NCBI RefSeq assembly: GCF_900240265.1
Contig: NZ_LT964739.1
Coordinates: 425,126-489,125 of the forward strand
DNA from: Galactobacillus timonensis
GTDB taxonomy: Bacteria > Bacillota_I > Bacilli_A > Erysipelotrichales > Erysipelotrichaceae
Reading direction: 5' to 3'
DNA: 64,000 nt
The notes under the pieces were generated by a model. That model worked only from the letters and a program-made list of their open reading frames with translations, was not told the DNA's origin and made no database searches. Below, in pieces: positions 36,309 to 45,793 of this stretch. Both the position numbers and the translations under genes were made by a program. Positions within the stretch are counted from its first letter, which is position 1. Every line of letters begins with the position of its first letter.

Positions 36309-38387
36309 TTATGCCTCTGTCTCAACTTTCTTCGTGGACTTTGTCGTCTTCATGATCAGCTTGTCCAGCATCATCAACATGCTCGGCAGAACAAAGATGA
36401 CACATCCCATCGATATGACAGCGCCCCGCGCCATCAGTACACACAGCGAACTGATCACATCAATGTCCGAATACATACCGACACCGAACGTTGCCGCAAA
36501 GAAGCTGATTGCCGAAACAACAATCGACTTCGCACTCCGCTGTACTGCATCTTCAACCGCCGCCTTCTTATCCATGCCGGCGCCCCGGTTGCGCAGATAC
36601 CGCGTCGTCTCCAGAATCGCGTAGTCAACCGTCGATCCCAGCTGAATCGTACCGATGACGATGCCAGCAATAAACGGCACCGCCCGGTTCATATAGAACG
36701 GAATCGCCATGTTCACTGTAATGCCCAGGTAGATGACCAGGATCAGAATGAACGGCAGCGACGCACTCTTGAACACCAGTGCAATGATCACAAAGATGAT
36801 GCCGATCGACCACATGGACACGGCATTGAAGTCATGCGATGTCACATCGATCAGATCCTTCGTTGCCGGCGCCTCACCGATCAGCAGCGACCCGGAATCA
36901 TATTTCTTCGCAATCGACTTCAGCGAATCGACCTGCGCATTCACCTCATCACTGGCAACCGCATACTTCGAACCAATCAGAATCAGCTGCCAATTATCAT
37001 TCTTCAGATTCTTCGTCAGTTTCGTAGGAAGAAGATCATCCGGAACCATGCCGCCCTTGATCGTATCCAGACCAAGGACCCACTTCACACCGTCCACATC
37101 CTTCATCTCACGCGCCATTTCCTGAACCTTCGCCTCGGAAAGATCAGCGTTCACCATCAGGATGTGCGTCGAATTCATATCGAACTCATCCTTCAGCTTC
37201 GTATTAGCCACAACACCCGGCAGATCCTTCGGCAGCGTCGCCCCAAGATCGTAGTACTGCGGAATATGCGTATATCCATAAAGACCCGGAATCAGAAGGC
37301 ACACAGCCACCACCAGATACTTGTACGCATTCTTCGTCACATGATGACCGATTCCGTTGAAGTCCGGAAGAATCGCCTTATGATGCGTCTTCCGCAAAGG
37401 CTTATCAAACACAAGAATCATCGAAGGAAGAACCGTCACACAGGCAAGGACACCGAACAGAACACCTTTACTCATGACCAGGCCCAGATCCATGCCGAGC
37501 GTAAAGCTCATGAAACACAACGCAATGAAGCCCGCAATCGTCGTTATCGAAGATCCGATGATCGATGACAGCGTCTCACTGATTGCATTGGCCATCGCCT
37601 CATTACGCTCTTCCTTCAGAGTCAGATGATCCTCATAGCTGTGCCACAGGAAGATGCTGTAATCCATCGTCACGCCCAGCTGCAGCACCGCCGCCAGCGC
37701 CTTCGTAATGTACGAAATCTTGCCCAGAAACAGGTTGGTACCCAGGTTGTACATAATCGGAATACCGATCGAAGCCAGAAAGATGAACGGCACCAGCCAC
37801 GAATCCATACAGAGACTCAGCGCAATCGCCGACAGCAGCACAGCCATCGCAACATAGATCGGCGCCTCACGGTTCGAAAGATCCTCTGTATCTACAAGCA
37901 CCGCACTCATTCCCGAAAGATAGCACTGTTCACTACCTATGGCCCGGATCCTGCGTACGGCCGCCACCGTACCATCTTCAGAGGTTCCTTCATCAAACAG
38001 AATCAGCAGCACCGTACTGTCGCCGCTGTTGAATGCCTTGTACACCTGATCCGGCAGCAGCTCCACCGGCACATCAATGCTGGCAACATCATCCCACCAG
38101 ATCACCGACTTCACATGATCCACGTCCGCAATCTTATCTTTCAGCTTAACGACATCCTTCGCGTCCATCCCCTGCACGATATACATGGAGAAGGCACCCG
38201 TCCCAAACTCATCTTTCAGAATATCCTGCCCCTGCATCGTCTCAATATCCTTCGGCAGATACGTGAGCATATCGTAGTTGACCTTCGTATGCGCATAGCC
38301 GATCGTTGCCGGTATCAACAGCAGCAGAGACGCTATCAGGATGGGTATGTGCAGCTTCACTACCCATTTGCCAAATTTTTTCGACAT
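36309..38387 (-). CDS. MMPL/RND-family transporter
   Basis: A 692-residue membrane protein in two homologous halves. Each has one helix, a large extracytoplasmic domain and a bundle of five or six helices. Conserved blocks include LQLGVTMDYSIFLWHSYED in half one and IQLGSTVDYAILETTRYL in half two, with the MMPL-type Asp-Tyr pairs. The ATG at 38387 has TTGGAGGGAG upstream. Usually exports lipids or siderophores, or protects against amphiphiles. Paired with the YhgE-like gene 28 bases downstream and controlled by the divergent TetR gene (inference from operators). Confidence 0.88.
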   Translation of the reverse strand: MSKKFGKWVVKLHIPILIASLLLLIPATIGYAHTKVNYDMLTYLPKDIETMQGQDILKDEFGTGAFSMYIVQGMDAKDVVKLKDKIADVDHVKSVIWWDDVASIDVPVELLPDQVYKAFNSGDSTVLLILFDEGTSEDGTVAAVRRIRAIGSEQCYLSGMSAVLVDTEDLSNREAPIYVAMAVLLSAIALSLCMDSWLVPFIFLASIGIPIMYNLGTNLFLGKISYITKALAAVLQLGVTMDYSIFLWHSYEDHLTLKEERNEAMANAISETLSSIIGSSITTIAGFIALCFMSFTLGMDLGLVMSKGVLFGVLACVTVLPSMILVFDKPLRKTHHKAILPDFNGIGHHVTKNAYKYLVVAVCLLIPGLYGYTHIPQYYDLGATLPKDLPGVVANTKLKDEFDMNSTHILMVNADLSEAKVQEMAREMKDVDGVKWVLGLDTIKGGMVPDDLLPTKLTKNLKNDNWQLILIGSKYAVASDEVNAQVDSLKSIAKKYDSGSLLIGEAPATKDLIDVTSHDFNAVSMWSIGIIFVIIALVFKSASLPFILILVIYLGITVNMAIPFYMNRAVPFIAGIVIGTIQLGSTVDYAILETTRYLRNRGAGMDKKAAVEDAVQRSAKSIVVSAISFFAATFGVGMYSDIDVISSLCVLMARGAVISMGCVIFVLPSMLMMLDKLIMKTTKSTKKVETEA

Positions 38388-38405
38388 CAAACTCCCTCCA
38401 ATGAA

Positions 38406-38469
38406 AATTGACCACTAGTCATTTTTCATACGTGTATATATTTATATGTTTTTCGACTGATGGTCAATT
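38406..38469. promoter_or_regulatory. Two TetR-type operators between the MMPL and TetR genes
   Basis: Site 1 TGACcactaGTCA at 38409-38421 and site 2 GACtgatgGTC at 38455-38465 (extended TCGACtgatgGTCAA) share a TGAC-N5-GTCA pattern. The two sites are also inverted copies of each other: AATTGACCACTAGTC against GACTGATGGTCAATT. They flank the AT-rich divergent promoter region. Confidence 0.7.
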
Positions 38470-38533
38470 ATTTTTTCTAGACAAAAAGCGCTTACAGTGG
38501 GCTACAGTATACAAAAGGGACAAAGTGTTGTTT

Positions 38534-39142
38534 ATGGGCAAAGCAGAAGAAAACAAGCGGCAGAAAAAAGACGCCCTCATGCACGGCGCCTTCGATCTGT
38601 TCACAACAAAGGGAATAGCCAACACCTCCATCGCCGAAATAGCCGAAAAGGCAGGCGTCGGAAAAGGCACCTTTTATTCCTACTTCAAAGACAAAGGGGA
38701 TATCCATGACCGCCTCGTCGTGCGCATCTCGTCTGAAGTCTTCGCCAAAGCCAAGACAGCCCTGGACCAGACCAGTCTCGACACACTTGAAGATCAGGTT
38801 CTCTTCATTGCCGATAACATCATCGACCAGCTGAAGAACGACCGCCTCACGACCCGCTTCATCTCAAAGAACCTTTCCTGGGGCGTCTTCCAGACCTTCA
38901 TGAGCACGACTGCCGACACAGCCTCCGTCGACTTCAACCGCATCTTTCAGGATGCATTCAACCGCTCCCCCGTTAAATACAAGGACCCCTTCCTGCTCAT
39001 CTATATGATCATTGAACTGGTCAACGGAACCTGCTACAGCGCCATCCTGTATCAGAAGCCCAAGCCCGTCGACGAACTGAAGCCCGACCTCTACGAAGCG
39101 ATCCGTGCCATCATGCGCGTCAACGAAGTACATTCCGCCTGA
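38534..39142 (+). CDS. TetR-family repressor of the MMPL/YhgE pair
   Basis: A 202-residue regulator with helix-turn-helix TSIAEIAEKAGVGKGTFYSY followed by F-K-D-K (about residues 33-58) and a helical C-terminal domain. It is transcribed away from the MMPL gene, and two TGAC-N5-GTCA operators lie in the shared region, so it probably represses both units. The ATG at 38534 (MGKAEENKRQ) is preferred; the open frame back to 38408 would cover the operators. Confidence 0.85.
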   Translation: MGKAEENKRQKKDALMHGAFDLFTTKGIANTSIAEIAEKAGVGKGTFYSYFKDKGDIHDRLVVRISSEVFAKAKTALDQTSLDTLEDQVLFIADNIIDQLKNDRLTTRFISKNLSWGVFQTFMSTTADTASVDFNRIFQDAFNRSPVKYKDPFLLIYMIIELVNGTCYSAILYQKPKPVDELKPDLYEAIRAIMRVNEVHSA

Positions 39143-39193
39143 TTTCGTTTTTCTTTCATCCAAGAGTCCGCAAGAATGCGCTATTCTGAAGAC

Positions 39194-39469
39194 ATGAAAA
39201 AAATAGTTCTGTTCTATATCGAAGACTGCCCCTACTGCCTGTCTGCCCGCAAAGCGATCACCGAACTCAAGACAGAGTATCCACCTTATTCGAAGCTGCT
39301 GATTCAGCGCATCGATGAAACGGTGCACCCGGAAATTGCGGACCAGTATGACTACTACCACGTCCCGACTTTTTTCGTCGACGACAAAAAGATCTACGAA
39401 TGCACGCCTTCAGACTCCTATAAGACAATCAAGGAGAACGTCAAAAAGGTACTGGATGCCGCACTATGA
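39194..39469 (+). CDS. Glutaredoxin/thioredoxin-like protein with CPYC motif
   Basis: A 91-residue thioredoxin-fold protein with active site C-P-Y-C near residue 10 (IEDCPYCLSARKAI) and the cis-Pro block YHVPTFFVDDKKIYE near residue 56. Likely a cytosolic disulfide reductase. The ribosome site is weak; ATG at 39176 is an alternative. Its stop overlaps the ATG of the next gene (ATGA), so the two are coupled. Confidence 0.77.
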   Translation: MKKIVLFYIEDCPYCLSARKAITELKTEYPPYSKLLIQRIDETVHPEIADQYDYYHVPTFFVDDKKIYECTPSDSYKTIKENVKKVLDAAL

Positions 39470-40143
39470 AGATGATCCATTCCGCCTCGGACATGGAAGA
39501 GATCATCCACGATTACGGCTTCCTCCCTTTTTTCGCCAATGCCATTAGCGGCTGGTCGATCGAAGATCATACGCCGCCTGAACTGTGGTTTGCGGCCGAC
39601 AGGGACGGACCATGGGAATGGAAGGGACCAGTGACGGCCGATGCGACCATTGCCTATGGCAAATTCTTCAACAACCGTGCCGGCTTCATCTCAAAGGAAT
39701 GGATCCCCGACTTTGCCAACTACCGCCGCGACGGCTACGACTATGACAGCCGCGTCGACGAAGGCATCGCCGACACCCAGGAAAACATTCTGATCAGCAC
39801 GCTAACCAGAACCAATGCGATCAAGTCGAAGGAACTGAGGGCCCTGACCGGTCTCAACTCGAAACAGGGCGGCGCCAGGTTCGACAAACACATCACGAAG
39901 CTTCAGATGCTTGCCTACGTCACTACCGCCGGTTTTACCTATGAAACAACAAAGGCCGGCGTCCCCTATGGCTGGGGCATCGCCCTCTACGCCCTGATGG
40001 AACAGGTATTCCCCCGCAGCTTCGTCCGCAGCGCCTATAAACGCAAACCGGAAAAAAGCGAGGAACGCATCATGGAATATCTGATGCAGAAGCTTGGGCC
40101 GCAGTATGAAAAGGATATTCGAACATTGATCGAGAGGCGCTGA
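39466..40143 (+). CDS. AlkZ-related protein
   Basis: A 225-residue soluble protein. Its N-terminal block (YGFLPFF, then GWSIEDHTP, PWEWKGP, AYGKFFNNRAGFISKEWIPD, FANYRRDGYD) matches my recollection of proteins annotated as AlkZ-related. The middle region looks like a winged helix (LISTLTRTNAIKSKELRALTG). AlkZ-type enzymes are DNA glycosylases for crosslinks, but the catalytic motif cannot be confirmed here. Coupled to the CPYC redoxin by an ATGA overlap. Confidence 0.6.
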   Translation: MKMIHSASDMEEIIHDYGFLPFFANAISGWSIEDHTPPELWFAADRDGPWEWKGPVTADATIAYGKFFNNRAGFISKEWIPDFANYRRDGYDYDSRVDEGIADTQENILISTLTRTNAIKSKELRALTGLNSKQGGARFDKHITKLQMLAYVTTAGFTYETTKAGVPYGWGIALYALMEQVFPRSFVRSAYKRKPEKSEERIMEYLMQKLGPQYEKDIRTLIERR

Positions 40144-40195
40144 ACCATTCGCGCCTTTTTTCTTGCGGTATACTTGGGAAAGAAAGAGGAATTTC

Positions 40196-41125
40196 ATGCT
40201 TGATTTATGTCTGCTTGGCTGCGGCGGAACCCGCCCCATACCCGGCCGCTGGCTGACATCCCTGTATATTCAATACAACGGTCACGGTATTTTAATTGAC
40301 TGCGGCGAAGGCACGCAGATTGCCATGGCCTCGGCCGGCATCTCCCCCCACAGCATTGATCTGATTCTGCTCACGCACTTTCACGGGGACCACATTCTTG
40401 GTCTGCCCGGCCTTTTGATGTCCATGGGCATGTCCGGACGCACCGCACCCGTTACCATTGCCGGCCCCAAAGGTCTGCAGCAGGTTGTAAGCAGCCTCTG
40501 CGTTACTGCCGGCTTTCCGTTTCAGCTCAACGGCATTGAATTGAGCGGTGCCCATGCGTCGTTCGACTTTGAAAAAGATTCGCCGCTGCACATTCATGCC
40601 TTCGAAGTCCACCACAGCGTTACCTGTTACGGTTATTCTCTGGTGCTGGATCGTGCCGGCCGCTTTGATCCCGTCAAAGCCGCTGCCCTGAACATTCCCA
40701 AAAAACTGTGGAATCTGCTTCAAAAGGGAAACACCGTAACCACAGACACCGCCGCCTTCACCCCGGATCAGGTAATGGGAAAGCCAAGAAAGGGAATCAA
40801 AGTCACCTACTGCACCGATACAACGGTCTGTGACTCCATTGTGCCAGCCGCAAAGGATTCGGATCTTTTCATATGCGAAGGAATGTATGCGGATCCCGCC
40901 CGTGCAGAAGCTGCCGAAGTGAAAAAGCATATGGTTTTCACGCAGGCAGCGCAGCTGGCAAAAGAAGCCGAAGTGAAAAAACTCTGGCTCACCCACTTCA
41001 GTCCGGCAGAAACTCATCCGGAAGAAGGAATCGATACCGCCAGAGCAGTCTTTCCAAACACCGAGCTTGGTGAAAACGGTAAGAAGATTACTCTGAACTT
41101 TCAGGATGATCCACACCAGCCCTGA
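40196..41125 (+). CDS. rnz: Ribonuclease Z
   Basis: A 309-residue metallo-beta-lactamase-fold nuclease that trims tRNA 3' trailers. Zinc motif THFHGDHILGLPG has H61, H63, D65 and H66. Further ligands lie in EVHHSVTCYGY, TYCTDT and LTHFSP. Start at 40196 has AGAGGAA before it. Length is normal for the short RNase Z form. Confidence 0.92.
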   Translation: MLDLCLLGCGGTRPIPGRWLTSLYIQYNGHGILIDCGEGTQIAMASAGISPHSIDLILLTHFHGDHILGLPGLLMSMGMSGRTAPVTIAGPKGLQQVVSSLCVTAGFPFQLNGIELSGAHASFDFEKDSPLHIHAFEVHHSVTCYGYSLVLDRAGRFDPVKAAALNIPKKLWNLLQKGNTVTTDTAAFTPDQVMGKPRKGIKVTYCTDTTVCDSIVPAAKDSDLFICEGMYADPARAEAAEVKKHMVFTQAAQLAKEAEVKKLWLTHFSPAETHPEEGIDTARAVFPNTELGENGKKITLNFQDDPHQP

Positions 41126-41162
41126 TCAGCATTCATATTTAGAATTTTCCTGAAAATAGTCG

Positions 41163-41238
41163 GATAATCAATTTAAATAGATTTAAATAACATTAAATAA
41201 GAATTGATATTTTAAATAAAATTAAATATAATTATGCC
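41163..41238 (+). repeat. Phased TTAAATA repeats upstream of the ATPase gene
   Basis: Five exact TTAAATA units begin at 41173, 41183, 41193, 41212 and 41222, i.e. 10-base steps with one gap of 19. The region is almost pure A/T and ends ten bases before the ATPase start. It could be an operator array, a bent promoter or a nucleoid-protein site. Confidence 0.65.
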
Positions 41239-42276
41239 ATGACCAAAGCAATAGAAAATCCTTTTGTTCTTGGATTCGGAAAGAAACCACAGGAGTACAT
41301 TGATCGTACTGAGCAGGAAAATACCATCATTCATACATTTGCAATGCAGAATCCATCGGCACAGACATTCATGGTTGCCGGGATCCGCGGCTCCGGGAAA
41401 ACAGTTCTTCTTTCCGAGCTTTCGCAGCATTACGCGGCAGACAGGAACTGGATCGTCCTGAACCTTGCCTCTGATATGGACATTCTGTCCGCATCCGTTG
41501 CCGAATTGCAAAGCCAGCCGGAATTGCGGCGCATTCATCTGAATTTTGGCGTTACGGTTGCAGGCGTCAGCATTTCCAACCGATCCAATGAAGCACTAAC
41601 AGACAACGGAGTACTGTTGAAACAAATGATCCTGGAGCTGAAAAAGAAAGGGAAAAAAATTATTTTTCTCATCGATGAAATCATAAGCAACCCGTTCGTC
41701 CAAAACTTCTGCTCAATCTTTCAAATTCTGGTCCGCGAAAATATGCCCGTCTATCTTGTAATGGCCGGCCTGTATGAGAACATCATGAATCTTCAGAACA
41801 AAAAGACACTTACCTTTCTCTATCGGGCCCCGAAAATACTTCTGGAACCTCTCAGCCTGGGGGCAATCGCAAACAGATACTCTTCCGTTCTTCAGATCCC
41901 CATCGAAGAAGCCGTCGCCATGGCCAAAGAAACAAAAGGATACCCGTTTGCTTTTCAGATCCTTGGATACCTCTGTTATCAGCAAAAAGAAAACTACCAG
42001 AAGCTTCTGGACGAATACGATCAATATCTCGCTGAATATGCCTATGAAAAAATCTGGTCAGAGCTTTCAGAAATGGACCGTACCGTTATCCGCGTCATCG
42101 CCTCAGGAAAGACAGCAATCAAAGACATCCGGGAAAGCCTTGGTATTTCTCCCCAGATGTTGAATGTGTATCGAATGCGGCTGATACGACAGGGCATCGC
42201 CGATGGCAGCCACCGGGGCGAATTAACAATTACCCTGCCGCGTTTTGAAAAATTTATCGAGCTTTACGGTGTCTGA
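41239..42276 (+). CDS. AAA/STAND-like ATPase with C-terminal winged helix
   Basis: A 345-residue protein. Walker A is GIRGSGKTVLL (about residues 48-58); Walker B is IIFLIDEI (about 139-146). The C-terminus (about 275-345) looks like a winged helix (DRTVIRVIASGKTAIKDIRESLGISPQMLNVYRM). This is the Orc1/Cdc6-like archaeal-type ATPase layout often found singly in Bacillota genomes, of unknown role. No nuclease or toxin partner is adjacent. It may bind its own phased repeats. Confidence 0.65.
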   Translation: MTKAIENPFVLGFGKKPQEYIDRTEQENTIIHTFAMQNPSAQTFMVAGIRGSGKTVLLSELSQHYAADRNWIVLNLASDMDILSASVAELQSQPELRRIHLNFGVTVAGVSISNRSNEALTDNGVLLKQMILELKKKGKKIIFLIDEIISNPFVQNFCSIFQILVRENMPVYLVMAGLYENIMNLQNKKTLTFLYRAPKILLEPLSLGAIANRYSSVLQIPIEEAVAMAKETKGYPFAFQILGYLCYQQKENYQKLLDEYDQYLAEYAYEKIWSELSEMDRTVIRVIASGKTAIKDIRESLGISPQMLNVYRMRLIRQGIADGSHRGELTITLPRFEKFIELYGV

Positions 42277-42279
42277 TAT

Positions 42280-43098
42280 TTACTGCTTCTGTTCCAGCAT
42301 CCGGTTCATACTGCCGGAATGAAAGCCTTCCAGATCCAGCGTCACATAAACAAAGCCCGCCGCCTTCAGCGTCTCAACAACCTGCCGGCGCAGCGTTTCA
42401 TCTTCAAAACGTGACAGATCCTTAGGAAGCACTTCGATACGGGCAAGTGAACCATGAACACGCACCCGCACCTGACGGAAGCCATGATTCAGCATAAATG
42501 TTTCCGCCGCCTCAACCCGTTTCAGCTTCTCTTCCGTGATTTCTTCGTCATACGAAATACGCGAAGCCAGGCAGGCAAAAGAAGGCTTATCCCAGGTAGG
42601 AAGATTCAGCTGCTTCGAAAGATCACGGATATCCTGCTTCGTCATCCCTGCTTCTTTTAGCGGACTGCGAATGCCAAGCTCCTTCAATGCGACAAGTCCT
42701 GGCCGATAGTCGCCCAGATCATCCAGGTTCGTGCCTTCCATAACGCAGGCAAGCCCATCCGCTTCCGCCTGCTTTTTTAATTCCGTAAACAGCGCATGCT
42801 TGCAAAGATAACAGCGGTTCGAAGGATTCTGCGCAACCCCGGGCTGACCAAGAACATCAAATGTCAGTTTCTTCTGAACAATCCCTTCCTCTTTGCAGAA
42901 AGCAGCCGCCTCACTGTTTTCCCACGAAGGGAAAAACACCGATCCGGCAGTATAGGCAATCACCTGATCCCCAAGGACCGCATGTGCCTCCTTCAGCAGA
43001 TACGTCGAATCTACGCCGCCGGAAAAGGCAATCGCCGCACTGCCCGCTTCCCGCAGAATACGATGCAGATCTTCTCTTTTTTCTTCTAAGGTTTTCAC
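42280..43098 (-). CDS. larE: Pyridinium-bisthiocarboxylate synthesis sulfur transferase LarE
   Basis: A 272-residue PP-loop ATPase with FSGGVDSTYLL (residues 25-35) and a Cys at 176 in KPSFACLASRI. C176 is the position of the sacrificial sulfur-donating Cys of Lactobacillus plantarum LarE. It also has CYLCK near 96-100. It thiolates the LarB product in nickel-pincer nucleotide synthesis. Its ATG overlaps the larC stop (ATGA). Last gene of the operon. Confidence 0.93.
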   Translation of the reverse strand: MKTLEEKREDLHRILREAGSAAIAFSGGVDSTYLLKEAHAVLGDQVIAYTAGSVFFPSWENSEAAAFCKEEGIVQKKLTFDVLGQPGVAQNPSNRCYLCKHALFTELKKQAEADGLACVMEGTNLDDLGDYRPGLVALKELGIRSPLKEAGMTKQDIRDLSKQLNLPTWDKPSFACLASRISYDEEITEEKLKRVEAAETFMLNHGFRQVRVRVHGSLARIEVLPKDLSRFEDETLRRQVVETLKAAGFVYVTLDLEGFHSGSMNRMLEQKQ

Positions 43099-44318
43099 TT
43101 ACGATCCATCTCTTTCTTGACTTCCCAAAGCGTCTGACCGGTCTTTTTGGCGATGGCGGCGAGGTCATCATATTCAGCCTTGATACGGTCTGTACCATAG
43201 CCGGTCGACTTTTTTACACGCACCGTTCCATCCCCCACCGCAACTGTTTCCATTTCACGTTTCAATACCGCCCGGTTCATCCTCTGATAGCGCACACCAA
43301 GCGTTGTCGTATAGCGGAACAAACACCTCAGCATGGCTTCTTGATCCTGCGGTGCACACAGCACTGTTAACAACACTGCCGGCCGGTTCTTCTTCATCTG
43401 AATCGAAGATGTAAAGACATCCTTCGCACCGGCTTCAAACAGCCGTTCAACCGCAAAGCCGATTTCCTCTCCAGTCATATCATCCAGATTCGTTTCCAGT
43501 CGCTCAATCTCTTCCGGTATGTCTTTTTCTACGGTTTCACCCACGAAGGCCCGAACACAATTGGACGCTTCAAAGTCTTTTTCGCCCATACCATAGCCAG
43601 TACGTTCCACCGTCATGACTGGCCGCACCCCAAAACTGGTGCCAAACGTTTTAAGAAGTGCGGCTCCGGTTGGCGTACACAGTTCGCCACGGAAACGCTC
43701 CTTGGCATAGGAAGGAATTCCACGCAGCAGATATTCCGTTGCCGGCGCTGGTACCGGAACGAGGCCATGCATACAGCGAACCTCACCATATCCCGTATTG
43801 ACCGGTGAAACGACAACCTGCTGCGCACCAATCGTATCCATCAGAACACAGACCGCAGTGATATCCATGATCGCATCTTTCATGCCAACTTCATGAAAGT
43901 GAACCTCACTGACCGGCATCTGATGGGCATGGCTTTCCGCTTCAGCGATCTCTCGATAAACATTCAGAATTTTGTCTGTAACTTCCTGTGGAAGCGGGAA
44001 GGATTCGATGGTTTGCTGAATGGATGCCATGGAAGCGTGATGATGGTGATGATGTTCCGCTTCCAGCGGATGCTCAGAATGATCACATGATTCATCGAGG
44101 CTCTTTTCCTCTTCCTTGTTGACGATGACGCGGAAATGCTTTCCGGCTATTCCGCATTTGGTGCTGTTTTCCAGTGTTACATGCACACCTTCCAGGCCGA
44201 GGTGATTGAGCTTGTCGATCACTTCGTTCTGCTTTGTTTCGTCCAAAAGGTCCAGCAGCGCACCTGCAAGCATATCGCCGGCAGCGCCCATATTGCATTC
44301 CAGATACAGTATCTTCAT
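43095..44318 (-). CDS. larC: Nickel insertase LarC
   Basis: A 407-residue protein beginning [20 protein letters not shown], with a His-rich loop (H89-H94 and flanking His) and [20 protein letters not shown] in the C-terminal half. It uses CTP to insert nickel into the pincer nucleotide. In L. plantarum the gene needs a ribosomal frameshift; here it is one continuous frame. Overlaps larB and larE by ATGA at both ends. Confidence 0.93.
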   Translation of the reverse strand: MKILYLECNMGAAGDMLAGALLDLLDETKQNEVIDKLNHLGLEGVHVTLENSTKCGIAGKHFRVIVNKEEEKSLDESCDHSEHPLEAEHHHHHHASMASIQQTIESFPLPQEVTDKILNVYREIAEAESHAHQMPVSEVHFHEVGMKDAIMDITAVCVLMDTIGAQQVVVSPVNTGYGEVRCMHGLVPVPAPATEYLLRGIPSYAKERFRGELCTPTGAALLKTFGTSFGVRPVMTVERTGYGMGEKDFEASNCVRAFVGETVEKDIPEEIERLETNLDDMTGEEIGFAVERLFEAGAKDVFTSSIQMKKNRPAVLLTVLCAPQDQEAMLRCLFRYTTTLGVRYQRMNRAVLKREMETVAVGDGTVRVKKSTGYGTDRIKAEYDDLAAIAKKTGQTLWEVKKEMDRK

Positions 44319-45094
44319 TTTCTGTTCTCCCTGTCATATTTGGGATGATTGATCATGCTTGCCTGATAAGCAGCGCCGAACCCATTGTCAATATTCACGA
44401 CACTGACGCCGCTGGCGCATGAATTCAACATGGATAGCAGCGCCGAAACGCCATGAAAGGAAGCGCCATAACCAACGCTGGTCGGAACCGCAATGACCGG
44501 GCAGTCCACCAGACCTCCGACCACACTTGCCAAGGCTCCTTCCATGCCGGCAATCGCAATGACCACATTGGCGGACATCAGTACATCGAGGCTGCTTAAC
44601 AGACGATGCAGACCGGCAACACCGACGTCGTACAGCCGGATTGTTTCATTGCCAAAGGCCTGTGCTGTTAGTACGGCCTCTTCGGCCACATTCTGATCGC
44701 TGGTTCCTCCCGTCGCAACGACAATCGTCCCCAGACCATCCGGTACAGGGACTTCCCCGAAAACAGCGGCCTGTGCCGTTTCGTTGTAATGAATCGCAAA
44801 TGGGGGCTGATGGGATTCGATCTCCTGTTCCTTTTCTTTGTTCATGCGGGTTACAAGAATTGTCTTCTGGCCGCTGTTCCATGCGGCAAGCGCAATCGCT
44901 TCAATCTGCAGTGCCGTTTTACCGGCGCCATAGATTACTTCTGCCAGCCCCTGACGAAGTGCGCGATGCGTATCCAGCCTGGCAAAGCCAAGATCTTTAT
45001 AGGGCGCTTCCTTGAGCTTCAGCAGAACGTCCTCTTCCTTCAGCTGCCCCTGTTTATACTGCTGCAGCAGCTGACGCAGTTCCTTCTGATCCAT
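44315..45094 (-). CDS. larB: Pyridinium-3,5-biscarboxylate synthase LarB
   Basis: A 259-residue protein with a C-terminal AIR-carboxylase-like fold ([20 protein letters not shown], then [25 protein letters not shown] in part). It carboxylates and cleaves nicotinic acid adenine dinucleotide, the first step of the nickel-pincer cofactor. The ATG at 45094 has AAGGAG six bases upstream and lies inside the end of the cbiO gene (41-base overlap), tying cofactor synthesis to metal uptake. Confidence 0.92.
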   Translation of the reverse strand: MDQKELRQLLQQYKQGQLKEEDVLLKLKEAPYKDLGFARLDTHRALRQGLAEVIYGAGKTALQIEAIALAAWNSGQKTILVTRMNKEKEQEIESHQPPFAIHYNETAQAAVFGEVPVPDGLGTIVVATGGTSDQNVAEEAVLTAQAFGNETIRLYDVGVAGLHRLLSSLDVLMSANVVIAIAGMEGALASVVGGLVDCPVIAVPTSVGYGASFHGVSALLSMLNSCASGVSVVNIDNGFGAAYQASMINHPKYDRENRK

Positions 45095-45791
45095 TCCAGT
45101 TCTCCTTAAGGCCATCATAAATGATGGTATGTTTCTCATTCAGTTCCAAAATCCGGTCCGGAATACTGTGCAAGAGCGTCTCATCGTGGCTTGATAACAG
45201 CAGCGTTCTGCCGGCCTGTTTCCATTGCTTTAAAAATGACAGCATCCATTGCCGCGACCTTCGGTCCAGTCCGTTCAGCGGCTCATCCAGAATCAGAACG
45301 ATTGGATTCATTGCCAGAATACTGGCAAGTGCAGTCTTCTTCTGTTCTCCGCCGCTGAGATGATAGGGTGCCCGTTCTGCAAGATCCTGAAGATCCAGCA
45401 TCGCCATGACATCGTCCGTGCGCTGATTCACTTCCATCGCAGAAAGTCCCAGCTGACGCGGTCCAAAGGATATTTCCTCCCTGACGCTGGCACAGAACAG
45501 CTGCACCTCCGGATTCTGGAAGACATAGCCGATGGCCGAATGAAGCGTTTTTGATGTCTGTGGATTTTTCATTGCGGCGGCATTGATTTCTTTGCCCTGA
45601 AAATACCAGCTGCCCTGCTGAGGGAATAGCAGACTGTTCAGCAGTTTCAATAACGTTGTTTTTCCACTGCCATTGTCACCGGCGATGCCGATACATTCGC
45701 CCTTTTGAATCGAAAAGGAAACATCGCACAGAGCCGGCACATCGCCATAGCTGTAGGAAACGTGTTCAAGCTGTATTAGTTCTTCGCTCAT
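45054..45791 (-). CDS. cbiO: ECF transporter ATPase CbiO/NikO
   Basis: A 245-residue ATPase with Walker [13 protein letters not shown]-loop FQNPEVQLF, signature [14 protein letters not shown], Walker [13 protein letters not shown] and H-loop SSHDE. The FQNPE form is typical of ECF ATPases. It powers Ni/Co import with CbiQ and CbiM. Starts three bases after cbiQ and overlaps larB. Confidence 0.9.
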   Translation of the reverse strand: MSEELIQLEHVSYSYGDVPALCDVSFSIQKGECIGIAGDNGSGKTTLLKLLNSLLFPQQGSWYFQGKEINAAAMKNPQTSKTLHSAIGYVFQNPEVQLFCASVREEISFGPRQLGLSAMEVNQRTDDVMAMLDLQDLAERAPYHLSGGEQKKTALASILAMNPIVLILDEPLNGLDRRSRQWMLSFLKQWKQAGRTLLLSSHDETLLHSIPDRILELNEKHTIIYDGLKENWNGSEGTASAAAAV

Positions 45792-45793
45792 CC

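Noticed and set aside
35147..36355. 402-codon open frame on the plus strand
   Set aside because: Antisense of the YhgE-like gene; basic, low-complexity translation and no start signals.
43095..44318. Programmed frameshift in larC as in Lactobacillus plantarum
   Set aside because: The gene is one uninterrupted frame of normal total length, so no frameshift is needed.
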